Shown piece by piece: positions 17,229-26,376 of a stretch of DNA of 64,000 nt (positions within the stretch are counted from its first letter, which is position 1; the number at the start of each line of letters is the position of its first letter). Origin of the DNA: Pantoea sp. WMus005 (GTDB lineage: Bacteria; Pseudomonadota; Gammaproteobacteria; Enterobacterales; Enterobacteriaceae); contig NZ_JACBXU010000001.1 of assembly GCF_013415305.1 (NCBI RefSeq), positions 1,922,001 through 1,986,000 of the forward strand, given 5' to 3'. The notes below the pieces were generated by a model, which saw nothing but the letters and a program-made list of their open reading frames with translations, was not told the origin of the DNA and did not search any database. A program made the translations under genes and the position numbers.

Positions 17229-17624
17229 TCAGGCAACCAGCGTCTCCTGCAGATAACGCCAGCGCGGAATTGAGCTGCTGCAATCCAGTATCGCCAGCGA
17301 GATGCGGCTATGGTTATTGCCATTCATCATCTGCATTTCGCGATATTGTACGGTGATCTCTTTATCATGATGAGAGAGGATCACATGTTCGCATGTGGCA
17401 ATGCGCATCCCTTCCCGTTGCCCCTGCAACTGTCGGAAAAGATCTTCAACTTCGTTCAGATTGTACTCTTTGCCCTTCGGGGTCACCATGCGGAAGTCAG
17501 GATGAAAATAGGACATCAACAGCTCAAAACTGTCGTCAGATCCGGCAGGCTGATTAAAAATACGTTCAATGAGCTGATGTAAAACGACAACACTGTTTCT
17601 GGCTTCCTGGGCGAGAACGGTCAT
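17229..17624 (-). CDS. SnoaL/NTF2-like hypothetical protein
   Basis: 131 residues with no signal peptide. The pattern (N-terminal helices, FELLMSYFHPDFRMVTPKG, then alternating strands ending WRYLQETLVA) fits a SnoaL/DUF4440-type cone fold, a family with very varied functions. AAGGA precedes the ATG. It occupies the place between fur and glnS where E. coli carries chiP-chiQ. It is monocistronic and convergent with fur. No function can be assigned. Confidence 0.7.
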   Translation of the reverse strand: MTVLAQEARNSVVVLHQLIERIFNQPAGSDDSFELLMSYFHPDFRMVTPKGKEYNLNEVEDLFRQLQGQREGMRIATCEHVILSHHDKEITVQYREMQMMNGNNHSRISLAILDCSSSIPRWRYLQETLVA

Positions 17625-17805
17625 TTTTTTTCCTTCTGTAACCCGCTGTGCAACCTCTGAGAGCGAATAGCCTACCTGAAAGCGGATAATTCACATCTGT
17701 AAATTGATTAATTTTTTTAAACTCAGATTTCTCTCACACTGTGGCATTTAACCAGTTGCAGTTAATGCAGAACAAACGTCGGCAATGGTAAAAATCGGGG
17801 CAATA

Positions 17806-17826
17806 AAAAAGGGCGATAAATCGCCC
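17806..17826 (-). terminator. Terminator of glnS
   Basis: Read leftward, GGGCGAT/ATCGCCC with a two-base loop, followed by TTTTTT (17810-17805). Confidence 0.85.
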
Positions 17827-17858
17827 TTGAGTCATTTTATGAGGTCAGCCACAAAAAA

Positions 17859-19526
17859 TTATTCGCCGGTTTTCGTCCAGGTATCACGAAGACCGACGGT
17901 GCGGTTAAACACCAGCTGCGACGGTTTAGAGTAAACGCTGTCAGCGCAGAAATAACCTTCACGCTCAAACTGGAACGGTGTAGTCGGTTCCACATCGCGC
18001 AGGCCGGGTTCAACAAAACCCTGTTTGATCGCCAGTGACTCAGGGTTGATCACCGCCAGGAAGTCCTCTGCCGCGCCCGGATTCGGCACGCTGAACAGAC
18101 GGTCATACAGACGGAACTCAGCAGGTTGCGCGTGATCAGCAGACACCCAGTGAATCACCCCTTTGACCTTGCGGCCATCCGCTGGATCTTTACTGAGCGT
18201 ATCAACATCGCTGGTGCAATAGATACAGGTAATGTTACCCGCTTCATCCTTAGCGACCCGCTCAGCGCGAATCACATAGGCGTTGCGCAGGCGAACTTCT
18301 TTGCCCAGTACCAGACGCTTATACTGCTTATTCGCCTCTTCACGGAAATCTGCACGATCAATCCAGATTTCACGGCTGAACGGCACTTCACGCGTACCCA
18401 TCTCAGGCTTGCCCGGATGATTTGGCATGGTGATGATTTCGCTGTGGCCGGCTGGCAGGTTTTCAATCACCACTTTAAGCGGATCCAGCACCGCCATGGC
18501 GCGTGGCGCATTCTCATTCAGGTCATCACGGATACAGGACTCCAGCGAGGCCATCTCCACAATGTTATCCTGTTTGGTCACGCCAATACGACGGCAGAAC
18601 TCGCGGATAGAAGCCGCGGTATAACCACGACGACGCAGACCTGAAACGGTCAGCATGCGCGGATCGTCCCAGCCTTCAACGTGCTTCTCGGTCACCAGCT
18701 GAGTGAGTTTGCGTTTTGACATCACCGCATACTCCAGATTCAGACGTGAGAACTCGTACTGGCGCGGATGAACCGGAATCGTGATGTTATCCAGTACCCA
18801 GTCATAAAGACGGCGGTTGTCCTGGAACTCCAGCGTACACAGCGAGTGTGTAATGCCTTCCAGCGCATCGGAGATGCAGTGGGTAAAGTCATACATCGGA
18901 TAGATGCACCACTTATTGCCCGTCTGGTGGTGTTCCGCGAACTTGATGCGATACAGCACCGGATCGCGCATCACGATGAAAGTAGAGGCCATGTCGATTT
19001 TAGCGCGCAGACAGGCAGTGCCCTCGGCAAACTCACCGTTACGCATCTTCTCAAACAGCGCCAGGTTTTCTTCCACGCTGCGATCGCGATAAGGGCTGTT
19101 TTTGCCAGCCTCTTTCAGGGTGCCGCGATATTCGCGAATCTGATCCGGGCTCAGTTCATCAACGTAGGCCAGACCTTTGGAAATCAGCTCGATAGCATAG
19201 TGATAAAGCTGATCAAAATAGTTTGATGAGTAACAGACCTCACCGCTCCACTCAAAACCCAGCCACTGGACGTCACGCTTGATGGATTCGACAAATTCCA
19301 GATCCTCTTTAACCGGATTGGTATCGTCGAAACGCAGGTTGCATTGCCCCTGATAATCCTGGGCGATGCCAAAATTCAGACAGATCGATTTCGCATGACC
19401 AATATGCAGATAGCCATTGGGCTCTGGCGGGAAACGGGTATGCACGCTGCTGTGCTTACCGCTCGCCAAATCTTCGTCAATGATCTGACGAATAAAGTTA
19501 GTTGGGCGGGCTTCAGCCTCACTCAT
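17859..19526 (-). CDS. glnS: Glutaminyl-tRNA synthetase
   Basis: Charges tRNA-Gln. The start at 19526 gives [16 protein letters not shown], 555 residues (E. coli 554), behind a GAGG ribosome binding site. A frame extending to 19589 would add 21 unrelated residues. The class I signatures are [12 protein letters not shown] (HIGH) and [10 protein letters not shown] (MSK). The C-terminal anticodon-binding beta barrels follow. It is monocistronic with its own terminator. Four tRNA-Gln genes lie 9 kb downstream. Confidence 0.98.
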   Translation of the reverse strand: MSEAEARPTNFIRQIIDEDLASGKHSSVHTRFPPEPNGYLHIGHAKSICLNFGIAQDYQGQCNLRFDDTNPVKEDLEFVESIKRDVQWLGFEWSGEVCYSSNYFDQLYHYAIELISKGLAYVDELSPDQIREYRGTLKEAGKNSPYRDRSVEENLALFEKMRNGEFAEGTACLRAKIDMASTFIVMRDPVLYRIKFAEHHQTGNKWCIYPMYDFTHCISDALEGITHSLCTLEFQDNRRLYDWVLDNITIPVHPRQYEFSRLNLEYAVMSKRKLTQLVTEKHVEGWDDPRMLTVSGLRRRGYTAASIREFCRRIGVTKQDNIVEMASLESCIRDDLNENAPRAMAVLDPLKVVIENLPAGHSEIITMPNHPGKPEMGTREVPFSREIWIDRADFREEANKQYKRLVLGKEVRLRNAYVIRAERVAKDEAGNITCIYCTSDVDTLSKDPADGRKVKGVIHWVSADHAQPAEFRLYDRLFSVPNPGAAEDFLAVINPESLAIKQGFVEPGLRDVEPTTPFQFEREGYFCADSVYSKPSQLVFNRTVGLRDTWTKTGE

Positions 19527-19632
19527 CTCAAAAATCCTCAATACGAATAACGGGTGATTTGTACCATGAAGTAACGGAGTATGATCCACAAAGCGTCTGA
19601 GGGAAACAACCGTTTGTTAAGCCTTTAAAACA

Positions 19633-19658
19633 AAAAAGGCAGGAATCGCTTCCTGCCT
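19633..19658 (-). terminator. Terminator of nagE
   Basis: Read leftward, AGGCAGGAA/TTCCTGCCT with a four-base loop and TTTTTT immediately after, 20 bp past the nagE stop. Confidence 0.88.
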
Positions 19659-19680
19659 GTGGGGTTCTGTTGCGGGGGGA

Positions 19681-21708
19681 TTAGCCTTTCACTTCATACA
19701 GCGGGGTTTCACCCGCCACCACCTGGCCGCGAGCCAGTAACGTCAGCCCTGCGAAATCATCGCTGTTGCTGACCACGACCGGACTCACCATTGAACGGGC
19801 GTTCGCATTCAGGAATTCAAGGTCCATTTCCAGTACAGGCTGACCGGCAACCACAGTGGCCCCCTCTTCAACCAGGCGGGTAAAGCCTTTACCTTCCAGC
19901 GCCACGGTATCCAGTCCCATATGCACCACAATCTCTACGCCGTTGTCCGTTTCCAGACAGAAGGCGTGATTGGTGTTGAAGATTTTAACCAGCGTACCCG
20001 CTATCGGTGCCACGACCCATTTGTCGCTGGGTTTGATCGCCAGACCGTCACCCACCGCTTTGCTGGCGAAGGCTTCATCCGGCACATCCTCCAGCGCAAC
20101 CACTTCGCCCGTTACCGGTGCCAGCAGGGTTGCGATGACACGTTTCTCACTGTTCAGTACTGCCTGCGGTTTCACGTCCGGCTCAGCGGGTGTGCTGCTG
20201 GTAGCCGCTGCAGCAACCGGACCTTTGGTCAGCACTTTTTTCATGGCCGAGGCAATGCTTTCTGCCTGGGTGCCCACGATGATCTGCACGCTCTGTTTGT
20301 TAAGACGAATCACGCCGGATGCACCAAGACGCTTCGCCACAGCCTCATTAACCTGAGCGGAATCAGTCACATTAAGACGCAGACGGGTGATACAGGCATC
20401 GATGCTGGTTAAGTTCGCTGAACCACCCACCGCACCAATATAACGGCGCGCCAGGGATTCAGTGGCGGTTTCACCATTATCCGTTTTATCCACGTTAACG
20501 TCATAGCCATCGCTTTCATCACCGGCAACCGCCAGCTCGCGGCCCGGCGTCATCAGGTTGAATTTTTTGATAGTGAAGCGGAACACCACGTAGTAGATAA
20601 CGAAGAAGACCAGACCCTGCGGAATCAGCATGTACCAGTGTGTGGCCAATGGATTACGGGTCGACAGCACCATATCCACCAGCCCGGCGCTGAAACCAAA
20701 TCCGGCAATCCAGTGCATGCTGGCGGCGATGAAGACAGAAATACCGGTCAGGACGGCGTGGATCAGATAGAGCACAGGCGCCACGAACATGAAGGAGAAC
20801 TCCAGTGGTTCGGTGATACCCGTAAAGAAGGCCGCAAACGCAGCAGCCAGCATAATACTGCCGACTTTGACGCGGTTCTCAGGACGCGCACAGTGGTAGA
20901 TGGCCAGCGCCGCACCCGGCAGACCAAACATCATAATCGGGAAGAAGCCCGCCTGGTAACGGCCGGTAATGCCCACGGTTGCGGTTCCATTTGCCAGTGA
21001 CTGCGCACCGCCCAGGAATTTAGGAATGTCATTAATGCCCGCAACGTCAAACCAGAACACCGAGTTCAGGGCGTGATGCAGACCGACCGGAATCAGCAGA
21101 CGGTTGAAGAAGGCGTAGATACCGGCACCGGCAGAGCCGAGTTTCTGGATATGTTCACCGAAGTTAACCAGCCCGTTAAAGATTACCGGCCAGATATACA
21201 TCAGGATAAAGGCGACCAGGATCATCAGGAACGAGACCAGAATCGGCACCAGTCGTCGTCCGCTGAAGAAGGAGAGTGCTTTCGGCAGCTCGACGTGGCT
21301 GAAGCGGTTATAGACCTCCGCTGACAGGATACCGACCAGAATACCGACAAACTGGTTATTAATTTTGCCAAACGCCACAGGCACCTGGTCAACCGGCATC
21401 TTCTGTATCATCGCCACCGCAGCCGGTGAGCAGAGCGTGGTGACCACCAGGAATCCGACAAAGCCGCTCAGGGCTGCCGCACCATCTTTATCTTTCGACA
21501 TGCCATACGCGACACCAATCGCAAACAGCACCGACATGTTTTCAATGATGGCAGAACCGGACTTGATCAGTAACGCAGCCAGCGCATTGCCGGCACCCCA
21601 GCTGTCGTGATCAATCCAGTAACCTACCCCCATCAATATTGCTGCTGCTGGCAGGGTTGCTACCGGCACCATCAGTGCACGCCCCACCTTTTGTAAGTAA
21701 CCTAACAT
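19681..21708 (-). CDS. nagE: N-acetylglucosamine-specific PTS enzyme IICBA
   Basis: Imports and phosphorylates N-acetylglucosamine to GlcNAc-6-phosphate at the inner membrane. It has 675 residues in the order IIC (about 1-370, ten-helix membrane domain), IIB (phospho-Cys in SIDACITRLRL, about 405-480) and IIA (phospho-His in VVHMGLDTVAL, about 520-670). Alanine/threonine-rich linkers join the parts. It is divergent from nagBACD, with CRP and NagC-like sites in the shared promoter region. Confidence 0.97.
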   Translation of the reverse strand: MLGYLQKVGRALMVPVATLPAAAILMGVGYWIDHDSWGAGNALAALLIKSGSAIIENMSVLFAIGVAYGMSKDKDGAAALSGFVGFLVVTTLCSPAAVAMIQKMPVDQVPVAFGKINNQFVGILVGILSAEVYNRFSHVELPKALSFFSGRRLVPILVSFLMILVAFILMYIWPVIFNGLVNFGEHIQKLGSAGAGIYAFFNRLLIPVGLHHALNSVFWFDVAGINDIPKFLGGAQSLANGTATVGITGRYQAGFFPIMMFGLPGAALAIYHCARPENRVKVGSIMLAAAFAAFFTGITEPLEFSFMFVAPVLYLIHAVLTGISVFIAASMHWIAGFGFSAGLVDMVLSTRNPLATHWYMLIPQGLVFFVIYYVVFRFTIKKFNLMTPGRELAVAGDESDGYDVNVDKTDNGETATESLARRYIGAVGGSANLTSIDACITRLRLNVTDSAQVNEAVAKRLGASGVIRLNKQSVQIIVGTQAESIASAMKKVLTKGPVAAAATSSTPAEPDVKPQAVLNSEKRVIATLLAPVTGEVVALEDVPDEAFASKAVGDGLAIKPSDKWVVAPIAGTLVKIFNTNHAFCLETDNGVEIVVHMGLDTVALEGKGFTRLVEEGATVVAGQPVLEMDLEFLNANARSMVSPVVVSNSDDFAGLTLLARGQVVAGETPLYEVKG

Positions 21709-21820
21709 ATCCCCTTCCCCCTATGAGCCTGACTAGTCGCTTTGCGCCGCTTAAAGTTGTTATGTCAGCTGCAAAGATCGTTAATACACTTGATATCACG
21801 CAGCGAAGTGTAATGATAAA

Positions 21821-21841
21821 TTAATTCGCCTCGCAAATTAA
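21821..21841. promoter_or_regulatory. NagC-like operator on nagE side
   Basis: A 21-bp imperfect palindrome with outer arms TTAATT/AATTAA and a GC-rich core (GCCTCGC), AT-rich at the ends as in E. coli NagC sites. It lies about 113-133 bp upstream of nagE. Confidence 0.65.
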
Positions 21842-21853
21842 AACCAGTGTAAC

Positions 21854-21869
21854 TGTGATTTTTATCACT
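21854..21869. promoter_or_regulatory. CRP-cAMP binding site
   Basis: TGTGATTTTTATCACT: both half sites TGTGA and TCACT are spaced by six bases and differ from the symmetric consensus only at the last base. It sits between the two NagC-like sites, as expected for catabolite control of nag genes. Confidence 0.82.
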
Positions 21870-21914
21870 AAAAAACATCGTTTCATACGACAACATCTGG
21901 CTATGACACCAAAC

Positions 21915-21936
21915 TTATTTTATGATCCGAAATATT
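21915..21936. promoter_or_regulatory. NagC-like operator on nagB side
   Basis: TTATTTTATGATCCGAAATA has TATTT/AAATA arms around a mixed core, similar to the E. coli nagB operator pattern. It is weaker in symmetry than the nagE-side site. Confidence 0.5.
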
Positions 21937-22036
21937 GAATTACGCGCCGCCCGTAGCGAGAATAGACAATCTGCTCAGGCTGATGACAGACGCAGCGGTT
22001 TAGCGATCCCCTTTCCATTTTCTAATGAGGTGAAAC

Positions 22037-22837
22037 ATGAGACTGATTCCTTTAGCGACGCCAACCCAGGTAGGTAAATGGGCCGCCCGACATATTGTTA
22101 ACCGCATCAATGCGTTTAACCCGACGGCGGACAGGCCTTTTGTTCTGGGTCTGCCTACTGGCGGCACGCCACTGGAGGCATACAAACACCTGATTGATAT
22201 GCACAAAGCGGGCCAGGTCAGTTTCAAACATGTCGTAACCTTCAATATGGACGAATATGTTGGCCTGCCAAAAGAGCATCCGGAAAGCTATCATAGCTTC
22301 ATGTACCGCAACTTCTTCGATCACGTTGATATTCAACCGGAAAATATCAATCTGCTGAATGGTAATGCGCCCGATATTGACGCAGAATGTCGTCAGTACG
22401 AAGAGAAAATTCGCGCACTGGGTAAAATTCACCTGTTTATGGGCGGTGTCGGCAATGACGGTCATATCGCCTTTAACGAACCGGCTTCTTCACTGGCTTC
22501 GCGTACCCGCATTAAAACCCTGACCCATGACACCCGCGTGGCAAACTCTCGCTTCTTTAACGGTGACGTTGATCAGGTACCAAAATATGCGCTGACGGTC
22601 GGCGTCGGCACGCTGCTGGATGCAGAGGAAGTGATGATTCTGGTTACCGGCCATGTCAAAGCGCAGGCATTACAGGCGGCGGTTGAAGGCAACGTGAATC
22701 ATATGTGGACCATCAGCTGCCTGCAGCTGCATGCGAAATCGGTCGTGGTCTGTGATGAGCCAGCCACCATCGAACTGAAAGTGAAAACCGTGAAATATTT
22801 CCGCGAAATGGAAGCGGAAAATATGAAAGGCGTGTAA
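22037..22837 (+). CDS. nagB: Glucosamine-6-phosphate deaminase
   Basis: Converts glucosamine-6-phosphate to fructose-6-phosphate and ammonia, the last step of amino sugar catabolism. It has 266 residues, the E. coli length. Active-site motifs are NMDEYVG (catalytic Asp) and [13 protein letters not shown] (catalytic His/Glu region). The allosteric GlcNAc-6-P site residues could not be judged individually. It is the first gene of nagBACD. Confidence 0.98.
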   Translation: MRLIPLATPTQVGKWAARHIVNRINAFNPTADRPFVLGLPTGGTPLEAYKHLIDMHKAGQVSFKHVVTFNMDEYVGLPKEHPESYHSFMYRNFFDHVDIQPENINLLNGNAPDIDAECRQYEEKIRALGKIHLFMGGVGNDGHIAFNEPASSLASRTRIKTLTHDTRVANSRFFNGDVDQVPKYALTVGVGTLLDAEEVMILVTGHVKAQALQAAVEGNVNHMWTISCLQLHAKSVVVCDEPATIELKVKTVKYFREMEAENMKGV

Positions 22838-22899
22838 CAGAACATTGTCATGCCCTGCTGTTACGCTGAGTGACAGCAGGCCAGGACGGGAGAAGAGAG

Positions 22900-24048
22900 A
22901 TGTACGCATTAGTAAACGGTCGAATCTACAGCGGCCATGAGGTTCTGGATAATCACGCCGTTGTGATAGCTGACGGGCACATTGCGCGCGTCTGCCCGCG
23001 TGAATCGCTGCCTGCCGATATTGAACAACGAGATGTGGCGGGTGCGATTATTGCGCCCGGCTTTATCGATCTCCAGCTCAATGGCTGTGGAGGCGTGCAG
23101 TTCAATGACAGCCTGGATGCGCTCAGTATTGAGACGCTGGAAACGATGCAACGCGCCAATGAAAAGTCTGGCTGCACCAGCTTTTTACCGACGCTGATCA
23201 CCAGTAGCGATGCCCTGATGAAGCGGGCGATTGAAACCATGCGCGCTTACCTGCAGAAGCATCAGCATCAGGCGCTGGGCCTGCATCTGGAAGGGCCATG
23301 GCTGAGCAAGGCGAAAAAAGGCACCCACGATCCAGCGCTTATTCGCCTGCCAGATGCGGCGATGGTGCAGTACCTCTGTGACAACGCCGACGTCATCACC
23401 AAAGTCACCCTGGCACCAGAAAACGCTGGCAGTGAAGTGATTCGTCAGCTGACTGAAGCCGGGATCATCGTCTCAGCGGGTCATTCAAATGCGACTTATG
23501 AAGAGGCGAAAGCGGGCTTTTCTGCTGGCGTGAGTTTCGCGACCCACCTCTATAATGCCATGCCGGTGTTTGCCGGACGTGAACCGGGGCTTATCGGTGC
23601 GCTGTTTGATTCGCCTGATGTATACTGCGGCATTATTGCGGATGGTTTACATGTACATTACGCTAACGTACGGAATGCAAAACGCATTAAAGGCGACAGG
23701 CTGATACTGGTAACAGATGCCACTGCACCCGCTGGCGCTGACATTAACGAGTTTATTTTTGCAGGAAAAACAATCTATTATCGCGATGGGCTCTGTGTCG
23801 ATGAAAACGGCACATTAAGTGGTTCTGCCCTGACGATGATTGAAGCGGTACAAAACAGCGTCGAGCATGCAGGTATCGCACTGGACGAAGCGTTACGCAT
23901 GGCATCACTCTACCCGGCACGGGCGATGGGCGTGGAAAGGCAGTTAGGCTCGATCGAAGCAGGAAAAATCGCGAACCTGACTGTGTTTACGCGCGACTTT
24001 AAAATCATTAAGACGTTTGTCAATGGAGACGACGTCCTGAGCGAGTAA
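22900..24048 (+). CDS. nagA: N-acetylglucosamine-6-phosphate deacetylase
   Basis: Removes acetate from GlcNAc-6-phosphate to feed NagB. Starting at the ATG at 22900 ([19 protein letters not shown]) with GGGAGAAGAGAG upstream gives 382 residues, the E. coli length. A frame from 22870 adds ten non-homologous residues. Amidohydrolase motifs are [31 protein letters not shown] and FATHLYNAM, with the catalytic Asp in LVTDA. It is 62 bp after nagB. Confidence 0.97.
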   Translation: MYALVNGRIYSGHEVLDNHAVVIADGHIARVCPRESLPADIEQRDVAGAIIAPGFIDLQLNGCGGVQFNDSLDALSIETLETMQRANEKSGCTSFLPTLITSSDALMKRAIETMRAYLQKHQHQALGLHLEGPWLSKAKKGTHDPALIRLPDAAMVQYLCDNADVITKVTLAPENAGSEVIRQLTEAGIIVSAGHSNATYEEAKAGFSAGVSFATHLYNAMPVFAGREPGLIGALFDSPDVYCGIIADGLHVHYANVRNAKRIKGDRLILVTDATAPAGADINEFIFAGKTIYYRDGLCVDENGTLSGSALTMIEAVQNSVEHAGIALDEALRMASLYPARAMGVERQLGSIEAGKIANLTVFTRDFKIIKTFVNGDDVLSE

Positions 24049-24055
24049 GCACTGA

Positions 24056-25276
24056 ATGACCACTGGCGGCCAGTCACAAATAGGAAATGTCGATCTTGTT
24101 AAGCAACTCAATAGCGCAGCGGTTTACCGGCTGATTGATCAACAGGGGCCGATATCGCGCATTCAGATTGCCGAACTTAGCCAGCTCGCGCCCGCCAGCG
24201 TCACCAAAATTACCCGCCAGTTAATTGAGCGCGGTCTGATTAAAGAGGTAGACCAGCAGGCGTCTACCGGTGGTCGCCGCGCTATCTCGATTATCACTGA
24301 AACCCGCCATTTCCATACCATCGGGGTTCGCCTCGGCCGCAATGATGCCACCCTGACCCTGTTCGACCTCAGCGGTAAATCGCTGGCGCAGGAAGATTAT
24401 GCGCTGCCGGAACGTACCCAGGAGACGCTGGAACATGCGCTGTTTAACGCCATCAGCGGCTTCATTGAGCAGCACCAGCGCAAGATACGTGAGCTGATCG
24501 CGATTTCCGTGATTCTGCCAGGGCTGGTCGATCCGATAAACGGCGTGATCCGCTATATGCCGCACATCTCTGTCAGCCACTGGCCGCTCGTCGCCAGCCT
24601 GAAAAAACGTTTTAACGTCACCAGTTTTGTCGGCCACGATATTCGCAGCCTGGCGCTGGCCGAGCACTACTTCGGTGCAAGCCGTGATTGTGCTGACTCA
24701 ATCCTGGTGCGTTTACACCGTGGCACCGGCGCCGGCATTATTGCCAACGGCCATATTTTTCTCGGCAGCAACGGCAACGTCGGTGAAATCGGCCATATTC
24801 AGGTCGATCCGCTTGGCGAACGCTGTCATTGCGGCAACTTTGGCTGCCTGGAAACCATCGCCGCCAATGGCGCCATTGAAAATCGCGTGCGACATCTGCT
24901 GAGTCAGGGCCATCCCAGCACGCTGACGCTGGAGGCCTGCCAGATGTCTCACATCTGCAAAGCGGCCAATCAGGGTGATGCACTGGCCTGTGAAGTGGTC
25001 GAGCATGTGGGCCGTTATCTCGGCAAAGCGATCGCTATTGCGATCAACCTGTTTAATCCACAAAAAGTGGTGCTGGCGGGTGAGATCACAGAAGCAGAAA
25101 AAGTGCTGCTGCCCGCAATTGAGGGCTGCATCAATACCCAGGCCTTAGAGGCTTTCCGTAAAAATCTGCCGGTGGTGCGTTCTACCCTGGATCATCGTTC
25201 TGCGATTGGCGCGTTTGCGCTCGCTAAACGTGCCATGCTTAACGGCATTCTGCTGCAACATCTTCTTGAAGACTAA
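24056..25276 (+). CDS. nagC: Repressor NagC (ROK family)
   Basis: GlcNAc-6-phosphate-responsive repressor of nagE and nagBACD, and of chitobiose and related genes in relatives. It has 406 residues, the E. coli length. The N-terminal winged helix-turn-helix covers residues about 15-75 (ISRIQIAELSQLAPASVTKITRQL). The ROK sugar-kinase-like domain has the zinc-binding CHCGNFGCLETIAA motif. It is 7 bp after nagA, so it controls its own operon. Confidence 0.97.
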   Translation: MTTGGQSQIGNVDLVKQLNSAAVYRLIDQQGPISRIQIAELSQLAPASVTKITRQLIERGLIKEVDQQASTGGRRAISIITETRHFHTIGVRLGRNDATLTLFDLSGKSLAQEDYALPERTQETLEHALFNAISGFIEQHQRKIRELIAISVILPGLVDPINGVIRYMPHISVSHWPLVASLKKRFNVTSFVGHDIRSLALAEHYFGASRDCADSILVRLHRGTGAGIIANGHIFLGSNGNVGEIGHIQVDPLGERCHCGNFGCLETIAANGAIENRVRHLLSQGHPSTLTLEACQMSHICKAANQGDALACEVVEHVGRYLGKAIAIAINLFNPQKVVLAGEITEAEKVLLPAIEGCINTQALEAFRKNLPVVRSTLDHRSAIGAFALAKRAMLNGILLQHLLED

Positions 25277-25315
25277 GCTAACCCGCTGCTGTGGCGGGCC
25301 ACATCGGATCTGACT

Positions 25316-26068
25316 ATGACCATTAAAAGCGTAATTTGTGATATCGATGGCGTGCTGATGCACGACAACACGGCCGTTCCCGGCGCGCAGGAGTTTTTAC
25401 AGCGCATTCTGGCCAAAGAAATGCCGCTGGTGGTGCTGACAAACTATCCCTCGCAGACCGAGCAGGATCTGGCTAACCGTTTTGCTTCGGCTGGCGTAGA
25501 AGTTCCTGAATCCGTTTTCTATACCTCCGCGATGGCCACCGCCGACTTCCTGCGCCGCCAGGAAGGCAAAAAGGCCTATGTGATTGGCGAAGGTGCACTG
25601 ATTCATGAACTCTACAAAGCGGGCTTTACCATTACCGATGTGAATCCCGATTTTGTCATCGTCGGAGAGACGCGCTCGTTTAACTGGGACATGATGCATA
25701 AGGCGGCCTTCTTCGTGGCTAACGGCGCCCGCTTTATTGCCACTAACCCGGATACGCATGCGCGCGGTTTTATTCCCGCCTGTGGCGCGCTCTGTGCGGG
25801 TATTGAGAAGATCTCTGGCCGTCGCCCGTTTGTGGTTGGCAAACCCAGCCCCTACATCATGCGTGCCGCGCTGAACAAGATGCAGGCTCACTCGGAAGAG
25901 ACGGTGATTGTCGGTGACAACCTGCGCACCGATATTCTGGCTGGATTTCAGGCGGGTCTTGAGACGGTGCTGGTGCTGTCCGGCGTCTCGACGCTGACTG
26001 ATATCGATGCCATGCCGTTCCGTCCGGACTGGATCTACCCTTCTGTGGCTGACATTGACCTGTTCTGA
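25316..26068 (+). CDS. nagD: HAD-family nucleotide phosphatase NagD (UMP phosphatase)
   Basis: Hydrolyses nucleoside monophosphates, best UMP in E. coli. It has 250 residues. HAD motif I is DIDGVLMHDN (nucleophile and acid/base Asp), motif II LTNYPS, motif III Lys in VVGKPSPYIM and motif IV VGDNLRTDILAG. It is the last gene of nagBACD, 39 bp after nagC. Why it travels with amino sugar genes is unclear. A hairpin ending in T follows. Confidence 0.96.
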   Translation: MTIKSVICDIDGVLMHDNTAVPGAQEFLQRILAKEMPLVVLTNYPSQTEQDLANRFASAGVEVPESVFYTSAMATADFLRRQEGKKAYVIGEGALIHELYKAGFTITDVNPDFVIVGETRSFNWDMMHKAAFFVANGARFIATNPDTHARGFIPACGALCAGIEKISGRRPFVVGKPSPYIMRAALNKMQAHSEETVIVGDNLRTDILAGFQAGLETVLVLSGVSTLTDIDAMPFRPDWIYPSVADIDLF

Positions 26069-26376
26069 TTCATTTCTCTTATGACGCATCCGGCTAATCT
26101 GTGATGCGTCACCCCTTTTATGCCCCGCCCCCCCTGCTTTTGCTGTCTGTTTTTTACTCAAAAAACACATTCCATTGCTGATCCAACAACAAAATCCATT
26201 TTAAATTATCGTTTATTCAATTTTGTTGCCATGCGAGCAATATTTTTATCAGTAAATCACGATTCCTCTTGCATTGAATGCACTAAATAGCGCATTTTCT
26301 TATGTATCACGCAGCGTCAGGCTGCCGGACAAACGTAAAAGATAACATCACCGTAAGGTGAGCTCAGGAGTCAGCT
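26069..26376. other. nagD-asnB intergenic region
   Basis: Holds the nagD terminator hairpin (26092-26111) and then an AT-rich 200-bp stretch that must contain the asnB promoter. No clear -35/-10 pair or operator could be picked out, and no gene is present. Confidence 0.5.
26092..26119 (+). terminator. Terminator of nagBACD
   Basis: TGACGCATC (26092-26100) pairs with GATGCGTCA (26103-26111), counted as nine base pairs with a very tight or partly unpaired centre, followed by CCCCTTTT. Confidence 0.65.

Larger units (their letters stand above)
21709..22036. promoter_or_regulatory. nagE-nagB divergent control region
   Basis: A 328-bp divergent promoter region that holds a CRP site (21854-21869) between two NagC-like palindromes (21821-21841 and 21915-21936). 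This matches the E. coli plan in which NagC dimers on both operators loop the DNA and CRP assists. The remaining sequence is AT-rich with no gene. Confidence 0.75.
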
